The translations under genes were made by a program, and so were the position numbers. Positions 26,718 to 35,572 of a stretch of DNA of 64,000 bases are shown one piece after another (within the stretch, counting starts at the first letter, position 1; the number at the start of each line of letters is the position of its first letter). Source of the DNA: Clostridiales bacterium (lineage in GTDB: Bacteria; Bacillota; Clostridia; Lachnospirales; Lachnospiraceae); assembly GCA_015655075.1 (NCBI GenBank), contig JAATFT010000084.1, forward strand, positions 1 to 64,000. Direction: 5' to 3'. The notes below the pieces were generated by a model, which saw only the letters and a list, made by a program, of their open reading frames with translations, was not told the origin of the DNA and did no database searches.

Positions 26718-27381
26718 ATGAGATTAGAAGTGAAAAGATATATTTCGCCGTCGCTTATGTGTGTAGATTTGATGAATGTGGAGCGTGATATCAAAGTGTT
26801 AGATGAAGTGGGGGTTGATTATCTTCATATTGATATTATGGATAATCATTTCGTACCTAATATTGCTTTGAGTACGGATTTTATTGATAAATTGAGGACG
26901 ATTACGTCTTATGATTGAGAGGCCGGAGTTGTCTTTTACCCGTTTGAAAGGCTGTACAAAGGATGATATTGTGTCTATTCACTATGAGTCTACGGTACAT
27001 ATACAAAGGGCTCTTGAAATGTTAAAGGATATGGGGGTAAAGGCAGGTATTTCTCTAAACCCGGGTACGCCGCTTACTGTACTTGAGGATTTGTTTCCAG
27101 ATTTGGATGTAATTTTAATTATGACTGTAAATCCAGGATTTGCAGGTCAGAAGTTAATTCCAGCTACGCTTGATAAAATCAGGAGACTAAGGAAGTTTTT
27201 GGATGATAAGGATTATACAGATATATTAATAGAAGTAGATGGAAATGTAAGCTTTGAGCATGCAGCCAAAATGCATAAAGCGGGAGCCAATATTTATGTT
27301 GCAGGAAGCTCCAGTATATTTAGGAGTGATGGCAATTTATTGAAAAATACAAATAAGATGCGGAAAATTATAAATACATAG
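26718..27381 (+). pseudogene. Frameshifted AlsE/Rpe-type hexulose-phosphate 3-epimerase
   Basis: The first frame (to 26918) has ISPSLMCVDL and HIDIMDNHFVPN, the opening of D-allulose-6-P 3-epimerase. The second (from 26911) holds the rest of the barrel, with MTVNPGFAGQ and IEVDGNVS. At the junction, the family's 'xDxHLMIxRP' strand is missing its first half and the frame shifts by one. TTATGATT at the joint suggests a deletion of about 20 bases between short direct repeats. Without a contiguous barrel the enzyme is probably inactive. The start may be ATG 26718 or GTG 26730; the latter has the better-placed AAGGATGAG. Confidence 0.82.
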
Positions 27382-27395
27382 AAAGAAATGATGAC

Positions 27396-27962
27396 ATGGA
27401 TAAACAACTATATAATATTACTTCAAAGATAATTATTACGGAATGTGAAAAGGCACTCTCCGCCATAGATAGCGAGCAGGTAATAGATTATATCAACATG
27501 GTGCTAAGTGCAAAAAAGGTGTTTTTTGTAGGCGTCGGTCGTGTACTTCTTGCTTTGGAGTGCATTGCCAAACGCTATGCACATCTTGGAATTAGAAGTG
27601 TAATTGTAGGTGAGATTACAGAGCCGGCGATTACGAAGGATGATGTATTGATTGTGGGATCTGGCAGCGGTGGAACACTTTTTCCGGTGGGGATAGCAAG
27701 AAAAGCCAAAGAAGCCGGAGCTAAAATTATACATATCGGAAGTAATCCCAATAGCGAGATTAGGAAAATTGTAGATTTGTTTGTCCGAATTCCTGTAGAG
27801 AGCAAGGCAAAGCAGCCTGATGAAATACATTCTGTTCAACCGATGACATCTCTATTTGAGCAGTCTTTACTTTTATTTGGGGATGTAACATCTATGATGA
27901 TTGTGGAAGATAAAAGGATAAATATTCAGGAATTATGGCAGTATCATGCGAATTTAGAATAG
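27396..27962 (+). CDS. SIS-domain isomerase, 6-phospho-3-hexuloisomerase-like (paralogue 2)
   Basis: A 188-residue SIS protein with FFVGVGRVLLA at about 45-55, GSGSGGT at about 85-91 and the C-terminal MTSLFEQSL and YHANLE motifs, like HxlB. The catalytic region resembles paralogue 3 more than paralogue 1, although RSG in the first loop reads RVL. It lies 14 bases after the broken epimerase. The ribosome site is weak (GAAATGATGAC), so expression may be low. Confidence 0.8.
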   Translation: MDKQLYNITSKIIITECEKALSAIDSEQVIDYINMVLSAKKVFFVGVGRVLLALECIAKRYAHLGIRSVIVGEITEPAITKDDVLIVGSGSGGTLFPVGIARKAKEAGAKIIHIGSNPNSEIRKIVDLFVRIPVESKAKQPDEIHSVQPMTSLFEQSLLLFGDVTSMMIVEDKRINIQELWQYHANLE

Positions 27963-28161
27963 AGAGGATGAGAGTTGGCTGATAAAACTTTGAGATGGGT
28001 AATTGCAGGTAAAGGTTATATTGCACATCTAAATGTTGTATACGCGGTATTGCCGGATGATTGGATTACAAATTAAAGGTAACGGCTATGAAAGGATAAA
28101 TTAAACAAGTAGCAGTTGCATTTTTATTTCCGTGAAAAAAAGTTTATTAAAGGAGGAAACT

Positions 28162-28797
28162 ATGAAATTACAGTTAGCATTAGATGATATTACGCTTGAG
28201 GATGCATTAGAATTAGTAGAAAAGGTAAAAGATTACATAGATATTATTGAAGTTGGAACCCCTCTTGTAATAGAAGAGGGCATGAGACCAGTTCGGGCAT
28301 TAAGAAAGCATTTTCCAGACAAGGAGATTTTAGCCGATTTAAAGATTATGGATGCCGGTTATTACGAAACAGAAGAGGCCTTAAAAGCAGGGGCAGATTA
28401 TGTGACTGTGCTGGGAGTTACGGATACCTTAACAGTAAAAGGCTGTGTAGAAGCAGCAAATGCCTATGGAAAAGAAGTTGTAGTAGATATGATCTGTGTT
28501 TCAGATATGCCAAAGCGCATTGCTGAATTGGAAGACGCTGGAGTGCACGGATTATCTGTACACATCGGTGTGGATCAACAGGCGGCGGGTATAGAACCAA
28601 TTGATGATTTGCGTCTTATGAAAGCTCATACGAGGAAGGCAAAAATATCAGTTGCCGGTGGTATCAATATTGATACGATTCCTATGTATGCCAAAGAAAA
28701 ACCAGATGTGATGATTGTAGGCGGCGGTATCTGCCATGCAAAGAATCCGATTGTAGCGGCAAAAGAAATCTATGAAGCTTTGAAAGGATGTGAATAA
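28162..28797 (+). CDS. hxlA: 3-hexulose-6-phosphate synthase (HxlA-like)
   Basis: A 211-residue TIM-barrel enzyme of the orotidine-5'-phosphate decarboxylase superfamily. The DLKIMD metal and catalytic motif is at residues 59-64, and the VDMICVSD and VAGGIN strands follow. HxlA joins formaldehyde and ribulose-5-P to 3-hexulose-6-P, or cleaves it in reverse; close relatives act on ketogulonate-6-P. An HxlB-like gene directly after it supports the HPS assignment. Start: ATG 28162 after AAAGGAGGAA. The gap 27963-28161 upstream holds no gene I can support. Confidence 0.88.
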   Translation: MKLQLALDDITLEDALELVEKVKDYIDIIEVGTPLVIEEGMRPVRALRKHFPDKEILADLKIMDAGYYETEEALKAGADYVTVLGVTDTLTVKGCVEAANAYGKEVVVDMICVSDMPKRIAELEDAGVHGLSVHIGVDQQAAGIEPIDDLRLMKAHTRKAKISVAGGINIDTIPMYAKEKPDVMIVGGGICHAKNPIVAAKEIYEALKGCE

Positions 28798-28800
28798 GTT

Positions 28801-29361
28801 ATGGTACAAGCAGTATATCTAAAGAAAATCCTAGAAGAATTACAAGTAGGGGCAGCTTTTATCAGTGAAGAAGAGCTTCAGGGCTTTGCAGACCTAATTC
28901 TTCAGTCAAAGCGTATCTTTGTAGCCGGTGTAGGACGCTCTGGGTTCGCAGCCAGGGCGTTGTCTAATCGACTGATGCACCTTGGATTAACAGTCTATTT
29001 TGTAGGAGAACCGACAACTCCATCGATAGGAAAAGAAGATTTACTTATCATAGGTTCAGGATCAGGAGAGACGGGAAGCCTTATAACTATGGCAAGGAAG
29101 GCTAAAAAGCTTGGCGTAAAGATTGCTACTGTCACTATTTTCCCAGAGGCAACTATTGGAAGCCTTGCAGACAGGATTATTAAAATTCCAGGTGTGACTC
29201 CAAAAAGTGAGCTACAAAGCAACTTTGAATCCTTTCAGCCAATGGGAAATTCCTTTGAACAGTTAACATGGCTTGTCTATGATAATTTAATTATGATTCT
29301 CATGGAAAAAATGAATAAGACAGCAGATGAGATGTTTAAATTACACGCAAATTTGGAATAG
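28801..29361 (+). CDS. hxlB: 6-phospho-3-hexuloisomerase (HxlB, paralogue 3)
   Basis: A 186-residue SIS-domain enzyme closest to the classic PHI: GVGRSGFAARALSNRLMHLG, GEPTTPSIG, GSGSGETGS and a C-terminal MGNSFEQL and LHANLE. It interconverts 3-hexulose-6-P and fructose-6-P. It follows hxlA by three bases, so the pair forms a ribulose-monophosphate module: formaldehyde fixation to F6P, or in reverse ribulose-5-P supply. The start has AAAGGATG upstream. It is the last intact gene of the sugar operon. Confidence 0.9.
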   Translation: MVQAVYLKKILEELQVGAAFISEEELQGFADLILQSKRIFVAGVGRSGFAARALSNRLMHLGLTVYFVGEPTTPSIGKEDLLIIGSGSGETGSLITMARKAKKLGVKIATVTIFPEATIGSLADRIIKIPGVTPKSELQSNFESFQPMGNSFEQLTWLVYDNLIMILMEKMNKTADEMFKLHANLE

Positions 29362-29375
29362 AAATGAGGGAAAAA

Positions 29376-29522
29376 GAAGTTTAACTGGGAAAGTATTCAA
29401 GAAATATGGCAAGAAAACCGAACGAGCCTGAAGAAAACCTCCTTCACCATGTGGAAGTATTGGCTTCATGTCGGGTAATATCGTATTATTTGCCGTTAAG
29501 GCTCCTCTCGTTAAACTTGGCT
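29376..29522 (+). pseudogene. Possible gene-end remnant
   Basis: Two frames carry protein-like text: one with ESIQEIWQENRTSLKKTSF, and, after a shift, SGNIVLFAVKAPLVKLG ending at a stop just at the repeat element. It could be the C-terminus of a lost membrane protein. I do not recognise the family, and chance cannot be excluded. Confidence 0.25.
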
Positions 29523-29684
29523 AGAGCGTGTTTGAAAAATCATTGCACCGTTCCGAACGCCCCACTTTGCGGTATTCTGCGTCGCAATTTTGGGAACGTA
29601 GCACCACTACGCGCCCAAAATCGCTCCTTGCCTCCCACAAAGTGGAGCATCCAGCCCGGCATAAGCATTTTTCAAACACACTCT
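29523..29684 (+). repeat. Dispersed palindromic element, copy C
   Basis: A complete 162-bp copy in the same orientation as copy B, from AGAGCGTGTTTGAAAAA to TTTTTCAAACACACTCT. The central part contains AACGTAGCACCACTACGC, and both arms share a CCACTTTG block in inverted order. It lies between the end of the sugar operon and the choice-of-anchor gene. An open frame through it is accidental. Confidence 0.88.
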
Positions 29685-29849
29685 AAGCCATTTATCAATT
29701 CTATAAAAATTATTTTCTTGCAGATTTTAAAAATAAATGGAATATTTTCAATAGAATGAGCATAAAACTTGCACAATAATTTTTTTATAGAATAGACTGA
29801 AATGAGAATAGGATTCATAGCAGTCCAAGGTAGTTTTACAGGAGTTAAT

Positions 29850-31475
29850 ATGGATTATAATAATTTTGGAAATGTAGCTGTAACAGATGTAGGAGTACCT
29901 TATGATGATATTAGTTGGTATGATATAGAAGGTCAGCCGTTTGGCCTGGCTTCTCGGTTTAATGCAATTGTATTTGATGATGCCAATAACATTATTGATG
30001 TGGAAGGCCCCATGGCAATAGGCGGAAGTTTTTACAGCCCGCGGGGCTTAAGTGTTGGATTTGAAAGAGATTCCAGGAATCAGATAAGGTATTCTCCTGA
30101 TTTAGTAAGATTTTTAGTAGGCGGTAATATATCCATGGGAGGGCCCTTGGTTGTTATCGGTCATGTTGTAGCCGGCGGCGGTTTCCGTGCGGCGAAAGGA
30201 AGTTCCTATTTAATTGGGAAAGACGGAACACAGGAGCAGAACCAGGAACTGAATTATTTATATCAGGCAGCCGGTGGTAGCAGATATTGGACTATTAGTG
30301 ATAAAGGGGATCATTATGTGATTCCCAGCTATGATGTGCCGCGTTATATTCCGGCTTCCAGAATCGGTGCGAATTTGCCTTTGTTTTTCCAGAATGCAAG
30401 GGCAGGTATGGATTATTATATGAACTGTATAGAATCGCTGGAGGTTAACGGTACTGTAGTAGATAATAATTATGAACTGATACTTCGAGGCAACGATCCA
30501 AACCAAAATGTATTTCTGATTGACGCCCGGCCCAACGGTCTGTTAAATAAAGGGTTAAGGGCTGAAGTACCGGCAGGAAGTCGGGTTATTGTACGTTTAA
30601 GAACAGGAGATAACGCGCATTTGCAGTACGGCGTTTATGGTGAGGAAAGCAGAGCCGGCCAGACTCTTTACGTATTTGAAGATGCCTCCAATATCTATAT
30701 GGAAAAGTCCTCTGATATATGGGGCAGCATATTAGCACCCCAGGCTATGTTCCATGCTCATCCCACAGGCGGTCATGTAACTGGAAATGTAGCACTTCGT
30801 GCTTTTGCCGTAAATGCGGGCAGCGGATTTGAGTTTCATTATTACCCGTTTGTCGGAGGCTTAATCTGTGCTGAAGTAGCACCGGCACCACCGGTACCTC
30901 CGCCAACGCCGGTTTGCCCGCCCTGTCCGGAACCGGAACCTTGTCCTCCGGCACCGCCCTGTCCGGAACCGGAACCCTGCCCTTCGGCACCGCCTTGCCC
31001 GGAGCCGAAACCTTGTCCTCCGGCACCGCCCTGTCCGGAGTCGAAACCCTGCCCAACTTGTCCGGAACCGAAGCCGTGCCCGACCTGCCCAGAGCCGAAG
31101 CCGTGCCCAACCTGTCCGGAGCCGTCCACAGAGTACGTTGTTTATCCTATACCCGTTCCGGTTCCTGTAGCAAAAGAACCGATTGAATGCCCGAAGTGCC
31201 CGATTACACCCGGTGTCATTATAGGGTGCATATGGGGATGCCATTGCTGCAAAACCCATGAATGGGAAGTTAAGCTTTATAAAATATGCGATGATACGAA
31301 ATCATTGCTTTATTGCCGGAGAATAATCGGCTATGGCTGCTTTGAGTTCAAAGTACCTTATGAAGGCTGCTATTCACTAACCGTATGCCCTGCCGGTAAT
31401 TATAGAATGGGCAACAGATGCAAACCAATTATTTCTTTAAAGAATATCGGCGTTACAAATTTTTTAGTTGAATAG
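29850..31475 (+). CDS. Choice-of-anchor A protein with Pro-Cys repeats
   Basis: A 541-residue protein. The first 350 residues form a choice-of-anchor-A domain (GNVAV, GPMAIGGSFYS and DIWGSILAPQA motifs), a beta-rich surface module. Then come about 90 residues of repeated CPEPxPC(P/T) units. A Cys-rich C-terminal domain of about 120 residues follows. There is no signal peptide or sortase signal in the reading frame, so how it leaves the cell is unclear; spore-coat location is one option. The ATG at 29850 has AGGAG at a 5-base distance; the earlier ATG at 29802 has none. It is a single-gene unit. Confidence 0.8.
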   Translation: MDYNNFGNVAVTDVGVPYDDISWYDIEGQPFGLASRFNAIVFDDANNIIDVEGPMAIGGSFYSPRGLSVGFERDSRNQIRYSPDLVRFLVGGNISMGGPLVVIGHVVAGGGFRAAKGSSYLIGKDGTQEQNQELNYLYQAAGGSRYWTISDKGDHYVIPSYDVPRYIPASRIGANLPLFFQNARAGMDYYMNCIESLEVNGTVVDNNYELILRGNDPNQNVFLIDARPNGLLNKGLRAEVPAGSRVIVRLRTGDNAHLQYGVYGEESRAGQTLYVFEDASNIYMEKSSDIWGSILAPQAMFHAHPTGGHVTGNVALRAFAVNAGSGFEFHYYPFVGGLICAEVAPAPPVPPPTPVCPPCPEPEPCPPAPPCPEPEPCPSAPPCPEPKPCPPAPPCPESKPCPTCPEPKPCPTCPEPKPCPTCPEPSTEYVVYPIPVPVPVAKEPIECPKCPITPGVIIGCIWGCHCCKTHEWEVKLYKICDDTKSLLYCRRIIGYGCFEFKVPYEGCYSLTVCPAGNYRMGNRCKPIISLKNIGVTNFLVE

Positions 31476-31563
31476 TATTTTTATGTTTGTATTTTAAACC
31501 GGGTTGTAATTAGATAATTTATACATCTTTAAATTACCTAATTATAGCCCATAAAATGGAAGA

Positions 31564-31620
31564 GAACTGCCCCATGTATCTTGTACAGTATTAGTTGATG
31601 CATTTGAGGCAGTTCCTTTT
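31564..31620. terminator. Terminator between convergent genes
   Basis: GAACTGCC (31564-31571) pairs with GGCAGTTC (31608-31615), then CTTTT. The loop is long (36 bases). It can serve the anchor-protein gene on the plus strand and perhaps the aminotransferase on the minus strand. Confidence 0.5.
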
Positions 31621-31644
31621 ATAATAAAATAAATTGCCTGCACA

Positions 31645-32874
31645 TTATGAATTTTTCAGTGCATTATCCAGTCTTTCCACCAGATATTCTATATCAGTCT
31701 CGTCTATTACCAGGGGAGGCTGAAAAGCCAGGACATTGCGGTATAGTCCGTTCTTACCCAGAATAATTCCATCCTCCTTCAGCAGTTCAAGGACGGCGTC
31801 GGTTTTAGCCGAAAGGGGCTCTTTACCTTCGTACCCAAGCTCCATGCCAAGCATAAGGCCTTTTCCCCTTACCTCTCTTACAAAGGGGTACCTTTCCTTT
31901 AAAACCAGAAGCTTTTCATACAATAAATCCCCAAGCTTTTTTGCCCGCTCACATAAGTTATGCTTTTCTATATAATCCAAAACTGCCAGAGCAGAGGCGC
32001 AGGCCACCGGATTGCCGCCCAGGGTAGAGGCGGAGGGGGAGGTAAAGCTTGCCGCAATTTCTCTGGTTGTTGAAAATGCGGCAATGGGTATGCCGTTTCC
32101 CAGGGCTTTTGACATAGTCATAATATCCGGAACCACACCATAATGCTCAATTGCAAATAATTTTCCCGTCCGGGCAAATCCCGTCTGCACTTCATCACAA
32201 ATCATGAGAACCCCGTAACTCTTTAAAAGGCTTGCGATTTCTTTAAAATACCCGTCCGGCGGTGTAATGATACCTCCGTTTCCCTGGATAGGTTCAAAAA
32301 TGAATGCGGCGATGTCCCTGTCCTTTTTTAAAATACTTTCTATTTGGGCAAGAGTTTCTTCCGGAGTATTGGATACAAAGCAGAAATCCTCAGGAAGAAA
32401 GGGATCGGCCCGCCACATGGGTATGGAGGTGGCCGCCATGGTCAGGTTTGTTCTGCCGTGAAGGCTCCTATTTAAAGCAATGAATTTCCGTTTGCCCGTA
32501 TAAATTCTGGCTAAGAGCATGGCGCCTTCATTTGCTTCCGAGCCGGACATGCAAAAAAAAGAATTATGCAGATTTCCCGGTAAAATTTCAGAAAGCCTTT
32601 TGGCCAGTTCTACCACCGGCTGTGTCAGGTAAACATTGGTGACATGCTGGAGGGTGCCAAGCTGCTTTGTCACCCGGTCAATTATTTCAGGATTACTGTG
32701 GCCGCAGTTCATTACGGAGACACCTGCAAAAAAGTCCAGATATTTCTTTCCCTTTTCGTCAAATAAATACTGCATATCCCCCCGGACAAACACAGGGGGA
32801 TCCTTATAAAAATAACCCAGGCAGGGCATTAAATAATCCCTGCGCATCTGTAATATTTCTTTGGAGCTTAACAT
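31645..32874 (-). CDS. Class III pyridoxal-phosphate aminotransferase
   Basis: A 409-residue PLP enzyme. The cofactor lysine is Lys256 in TMSKALGNG. DEVQTGFARTG (227-237) binds the PLP nitrogen, and GSEANEGA (111-118) the phosphate. The family includes acetylornithine, GABA and alanine-glyoxylate 2 aminotransferases; sequence alone does not fix the substrate. Start: ATG behind AAGGAGG. It follows the U32 peptidase gene by 12 bases on the same strand, so peptide or RNA-modification products might feed it, but no known pathway joins the two. Confidence 0.88.
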   Translation of the reverse strand: MLSSKEILQMRRDYLMPCLGYFYKDPPVFVRGDMQYLFDEKGKKYLDFFAGVSVMNCGHSNPEIIDRVTKQLGTLQHVTNVYLTQPVVELAKRLSEILPGNLHNSFFCMSGSEANEGAMLLARIYTGKRKFIALNRSLHGRTNLTMAATSIPMWRADPFLPEDFCFVSNTPEETLAQIESILKKDRDIAAFIFEPIQGNGGIITPPDGYFKEIASLLKSYGVLMICDEVQTGFARTGKLFAIEHYGVVPDIMTMSKALGNGIPIAAFSTTREIAASFTSPSASTLGGNPVACASALAVLDYIEKHNLCERAKKLGDLLYEKLLVLKERYPFVREVRGKGLMLGMELGYEGKEPLSAKTDAVLELLKEDGIILGKNGLYRNVLAFQPPLVIDETDIEYLVERLDNALKNS

Positions 32875-32886
32875 ACAAAATCCTCC

Positions 32887-34767
32887 TTATAATGAAAACG
32901 AACCAAGGGAGAAACTTCCGCCGGCAGCCAGCTCTTCATATAAATCTTCGCAGGCATCCATATCCTTTAAGGCCTGTTTATAAGCGGCAACGGTCGATGC
33001 CAGTTCCTCCTCCTTTAAATGGCATGCTTCTATCCTGAAATTTTTAAGCCCGGCCTGATACAACTCTTTCAGTATGGGCAGATAGCAGATATTTTTATAT
33101 AAAAGCATGTGGTTTCTTCCATACTGGTCTTTATAAACCGGGTGGTTAAAACCGGCTTCGTCGGTTAAATACAAAAGGCCGTTTCCAGCCTCCTTTACAT
33201 TATCATATAAATCATGTTCCATATACATGACCGTCGGGGAACCATGGACAATCAACTCAGCCTGGCCGCCCATATGGTTTAAAATGGAAAGTGTTTCGGA
33301 CAGGGTTGCCTCCGGTGTAATGGTAAAACGCTTAAGTCCCTGTCTTAAATAAAATTCTGCCGTTTTGGCATTTAATATATTCAACGGGTAATCGCCGATC
33401 AGCTCCCTGCCCTTAAATGCCCGGATACCGCCGATATTGGTTGCCAGCAGTCCGTCAAGGGGTATTAAGGAAGATAGGAATTGTTCATACTCTTCCATCT
33501 GAATATCAAAGGTCATATGGGGCATACCCAGATATACTTTGGTATCCCCTTTGCATTTGATAAGTTCTTCTATCTCTTTCCTGGAAAATGGTTTATCCGG
33601 TAAAAATACGTCCCCGGATAAATAAATGGCGTCCGCTTTTAGATCCAGGCATGTCTTTGCCTGGCGGAAGTTATTTACCTTTACGGTTAAGTTAGCTTTT
33701 TCCTTACCGCCGACGGCCTGTTCTTTCAGCAAAGCACCGACGTTCCGGAGCCTTTCCCCGGTGGTTTCCCTTTCCTGTGTGGCGGTGCTGAAAACTTTCC
33801 CGCTGCTAAAGAGGGTGCCGGTGCCTTCGTATCTGGCGTTAATATTCTTAAGTCCGGGTCTTCCAAAAGCATAGGCTGTGGAAGTATCCCGCTTACGGCT
33901 TTCATCTAATTTTACGGCTTCCTTCCTGCGGTCATAATTCAGAGGATCCTTAATATATCTGTCAATCCCGTCACCGTAGGCATTGATGAGCATGGTAAGA
34001 TAATCCGGATCCCGCATACGTCCCTCAATTTTAAAGGAAGTGATACCCCCGTCGATTAACTCCGGGATATTCTCATACATGCACATATCCTTTACCGCCA
34101 GAGGAAATTGTGTTACATATTCCTTATCGTTATAGTGTATCCCATAACCCCAGCGGCAGGGCTTTAAACACCGTCCCCTGTTGGAGCTTTGTCCGAACAG
34201 CATCCCGCTGTAAAGGCACTGTCCCCCGTGGGTAATACACATGTCACCGTGGACAAAGTATTCCAGTTCCAGATGGGTCTTAGCCGCCAGATATTTGCCG
34301 TAAGCTAAGGGGGCCTCGCGGGAGAGTACCACCCTGGTTACGCCAAGCTCCTGCAAAGCATACATACTTTGAAGATTATGCACATTCATCATTACCGATG
34401 CGTGTACGGGCAGTTTAAGGGACATTTCCCTTATCAATTCTATTACACTGAAATCCTGAACAATTAAGGCGTCCGGCTTTATATCGTGAAGCAGTAGCAG
34501 AAACTCTTTAAGCTGGCCGAGTTCCTGATCGTTATACATGTTATTTACGGTAATATAAGCTTTCTTTCCCAATGAATGAGCCATCCTGACCGCTTCGGAC
34601 AATTCCTGGTCCGTAAAATTATAGTTCTTGCGGTGCAGACGCATATTCAGAATTTTACCCCCGAAATAGGCGGCGTCACATTTTAAGGTTATAATTTCCT
34701 TGAAAATTTCAAAGTTCCCGGCGGGGGCCAGCAGCTCTACAGGTTTGTTGTTAAAATATCTTACCAT
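32887..34767 (-). CDS. U32-family peptidase-like protein
   Basis: A 626-residue protein of the U32 family (PrtC/YhbU/RlhA type). The N-terminal barrel has ELLAPAGNFEIFKE and AAYFGGK. The Cys-containing motif HGDMCITHGGQCLYSG and the later GRCLKPCRW carry the conserved cysteines, which in related proteins bind an iron-sulfur cluster. The long C-terminal part matches the extended subfamily. Some members hydroxylate RNA rather than cut protein, so the peptidase name is cautious. The ATG at 34767 has GGGAGGA upstream. Confidence 0.88.
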   Translation of the reverse strand: MVRYFNNKPVELLAPAGNFEIFKEIITLKCDAAYFGGKILNMRLHRKNYNFTDQELSEAVRMAHSLGKKAYITVNNMYNDQELGQLKEFLLLLHDIKPDALIVQDFSVIELIREMSLKLPVHASVMMNVHNLQSMYALQELGVTRVVLSREAPLAYGKYLAAKTHLELEYFVHGDMCITHGGQCLYSGMLFGQSSNRGRCLKPCRWGYGIHYNDKEYVTQFPLAVKDMCMYENIPELIDGGITSFKIEGRMRDPDYLTMLINAYGDGIDRYIKDPLNYDRRKEAVKLDESRKRDTSTAYAFGRPGLKNINARYEGTGTLFSSGKVFSTATQERETTGERLRNVGALLKEQAVGGKEKANLTVKVNNFRQAKTCLDLKADAIYLSGDVFLPDKPFSRKEIEELIKCKGDTKVYLGMPHMTFDIQMEEYEQFLSSLIPLDGLLATNIGGIRAFKGRELIGDYPLNILNAKTAEFYLRQGLKRFTITPEATLSETLSILNHMGGQAELIVHGSPTVMYMEHDLYDNVKEAGNGLLYLTDEAGFNHPVYKDQYGRNHMLLYKNICYLPILKELYQAGLKNFRIEACHLKEEELASTVAAYKQALKDMDACEDLYEELAAGGSFSLGSFSL

Positions 34768-34858
34768 TTCTAATCCTCCCAAGTTTCCTTTGAAATGTTT
34801 GCAATTTTTCCTTATCTATATTAACATGACGTAAAAATATTTACAATATAAGCTTTCG

Positions 34859-34886
34859 CGCGTGTTTGAAAAAGCATTGCACCGAC
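34859..34886 (+). repeat. Fragment of the dispersed palindromic element, copy D
   Basis: Only the first arm start remains: CGCGTGTTTGAAAAAGCATT followed by GCACCG. The rest is missing. It borders the promoter of the RelA-like gene. Confidence 0.55.
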
Positions 34887-34894
34887 ATGCGCGA

Positions 34895-34923
34895 TTGCAG
34901 TGAAGTTAAGTGTATGGTATAAT
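34895..34923 (+). promoter_or_regulatory. Promoter of the RelA-like/small-partner pair
   Basis: TTGCAG (34895-34900), 17-base spacer, TATAAT (34918-34923), 43 bases before the ATG. Confidence 0.6.
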
Positions 34924-34966
34924 TAGTCAATAAGTCACAGGAATAAGCAGGTGAGGCGCTAAATTA

Positions 34967-35572
34967 ATGGATAACATGAATCTTTTTAAAAATAACGAAA
35001 TACCTTCTGAAGAGTTGTTAAAAAAGTTATCGTTTAGGTCAAGTTATGGCAAGAGTTTAAATAAACTTTCTTTGTCGGAAGATCTGTTGAAAATAGTTAT
35101 TGATGATTTACCAGTCTATCATAGTAAAATTTTACTCTGTGATGAAATAACTTTTTATACTTCCAGAATAAAGTCTAAAGATTCATGTATAAAGAAATAC
35201 TATAAAGGGTTGAATAAGTCTTTGAGGTTTAATAGTACCTCTAATGATTTATTTGGTTTTAGACTTAAGGTTGACGAGTACAGTCAGGACTATCCTGATT
35301 ATTACAGGATTGTTGATTTACGTAATGGTAAAAGAGAAAATGATGGATACAGGGCAATCCACCTTTATTATCAATTAGATAATTTTCATTACCAGATTGA
35401 AGTACAATTATGGGGATCTGATGACTATAATTTTAATCACTGGAGTCATCTGTATGGGTATAAGTATCAATCTTCAGAGGTGCTTAGGCAGGTGAGAATT
35501 GAATACGACCAAGGATATATACGGAATGAAAGTGAATTTATAGAAAGGATGAATTACTATGGAACCAGATAG
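34967..35572 (+). CDS. RelA/SpoT-fold synthetase, candidate toxSAS toxin
   Basis: A 201-residue single-domain RelA/SpoT-type protein without hydrolase or regulatory domains. Visible are RIKSKDSCIKK (67-77), DLFGFR (94-99, metal Asp94), DGYRAIH (126-132) and the catalytic Glu145 in EVQLWG, then HWSH (158-161). All core residues are kept. Small synthetases make (p)ppGpp; toxSAS members instead make ppApp or pyrophosphorylate tRNA. The next gene overlaps by 14 bases and encodes a small acidic protein, the layout of a toxin-antitoxin pair. Base composition is more AT-rich than the neighbouring genes, which hints at transfer. Confidence 0.75.
   Translation: MDNMNLFKNNEIPSEELLKKLSFRSSYGKSLNKLSLSEDLLKIVIDDLPVYHSKILLCDEITFYTSRIKSKDSCIKKYYKGLNKSLRFNSTSNDLFGFRLKVDEYSQDYPDYYRIVDLRNGKRENDGYRAIHLYYQLDNFHYQIEVQLWGSDDYNFNHWSHLYGYKYQSSEVLRQVRIEYDQGYIRNESEFIERMNYYGTR

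Noticed and set aside
29406-29759. 117-codon frame across the palindromic element
   Set aside because: It runs straight through repeat copy C and has no ribosome site or family resemblance.
30745-31259. Three long reading frames opposite or alongside the Pro-Cys repeats of the anchor protein
   Set aside because: Their Gly/Gln/Arg-rich text is the mirror of the repetitive CPEP codons; none has a ribosome site.
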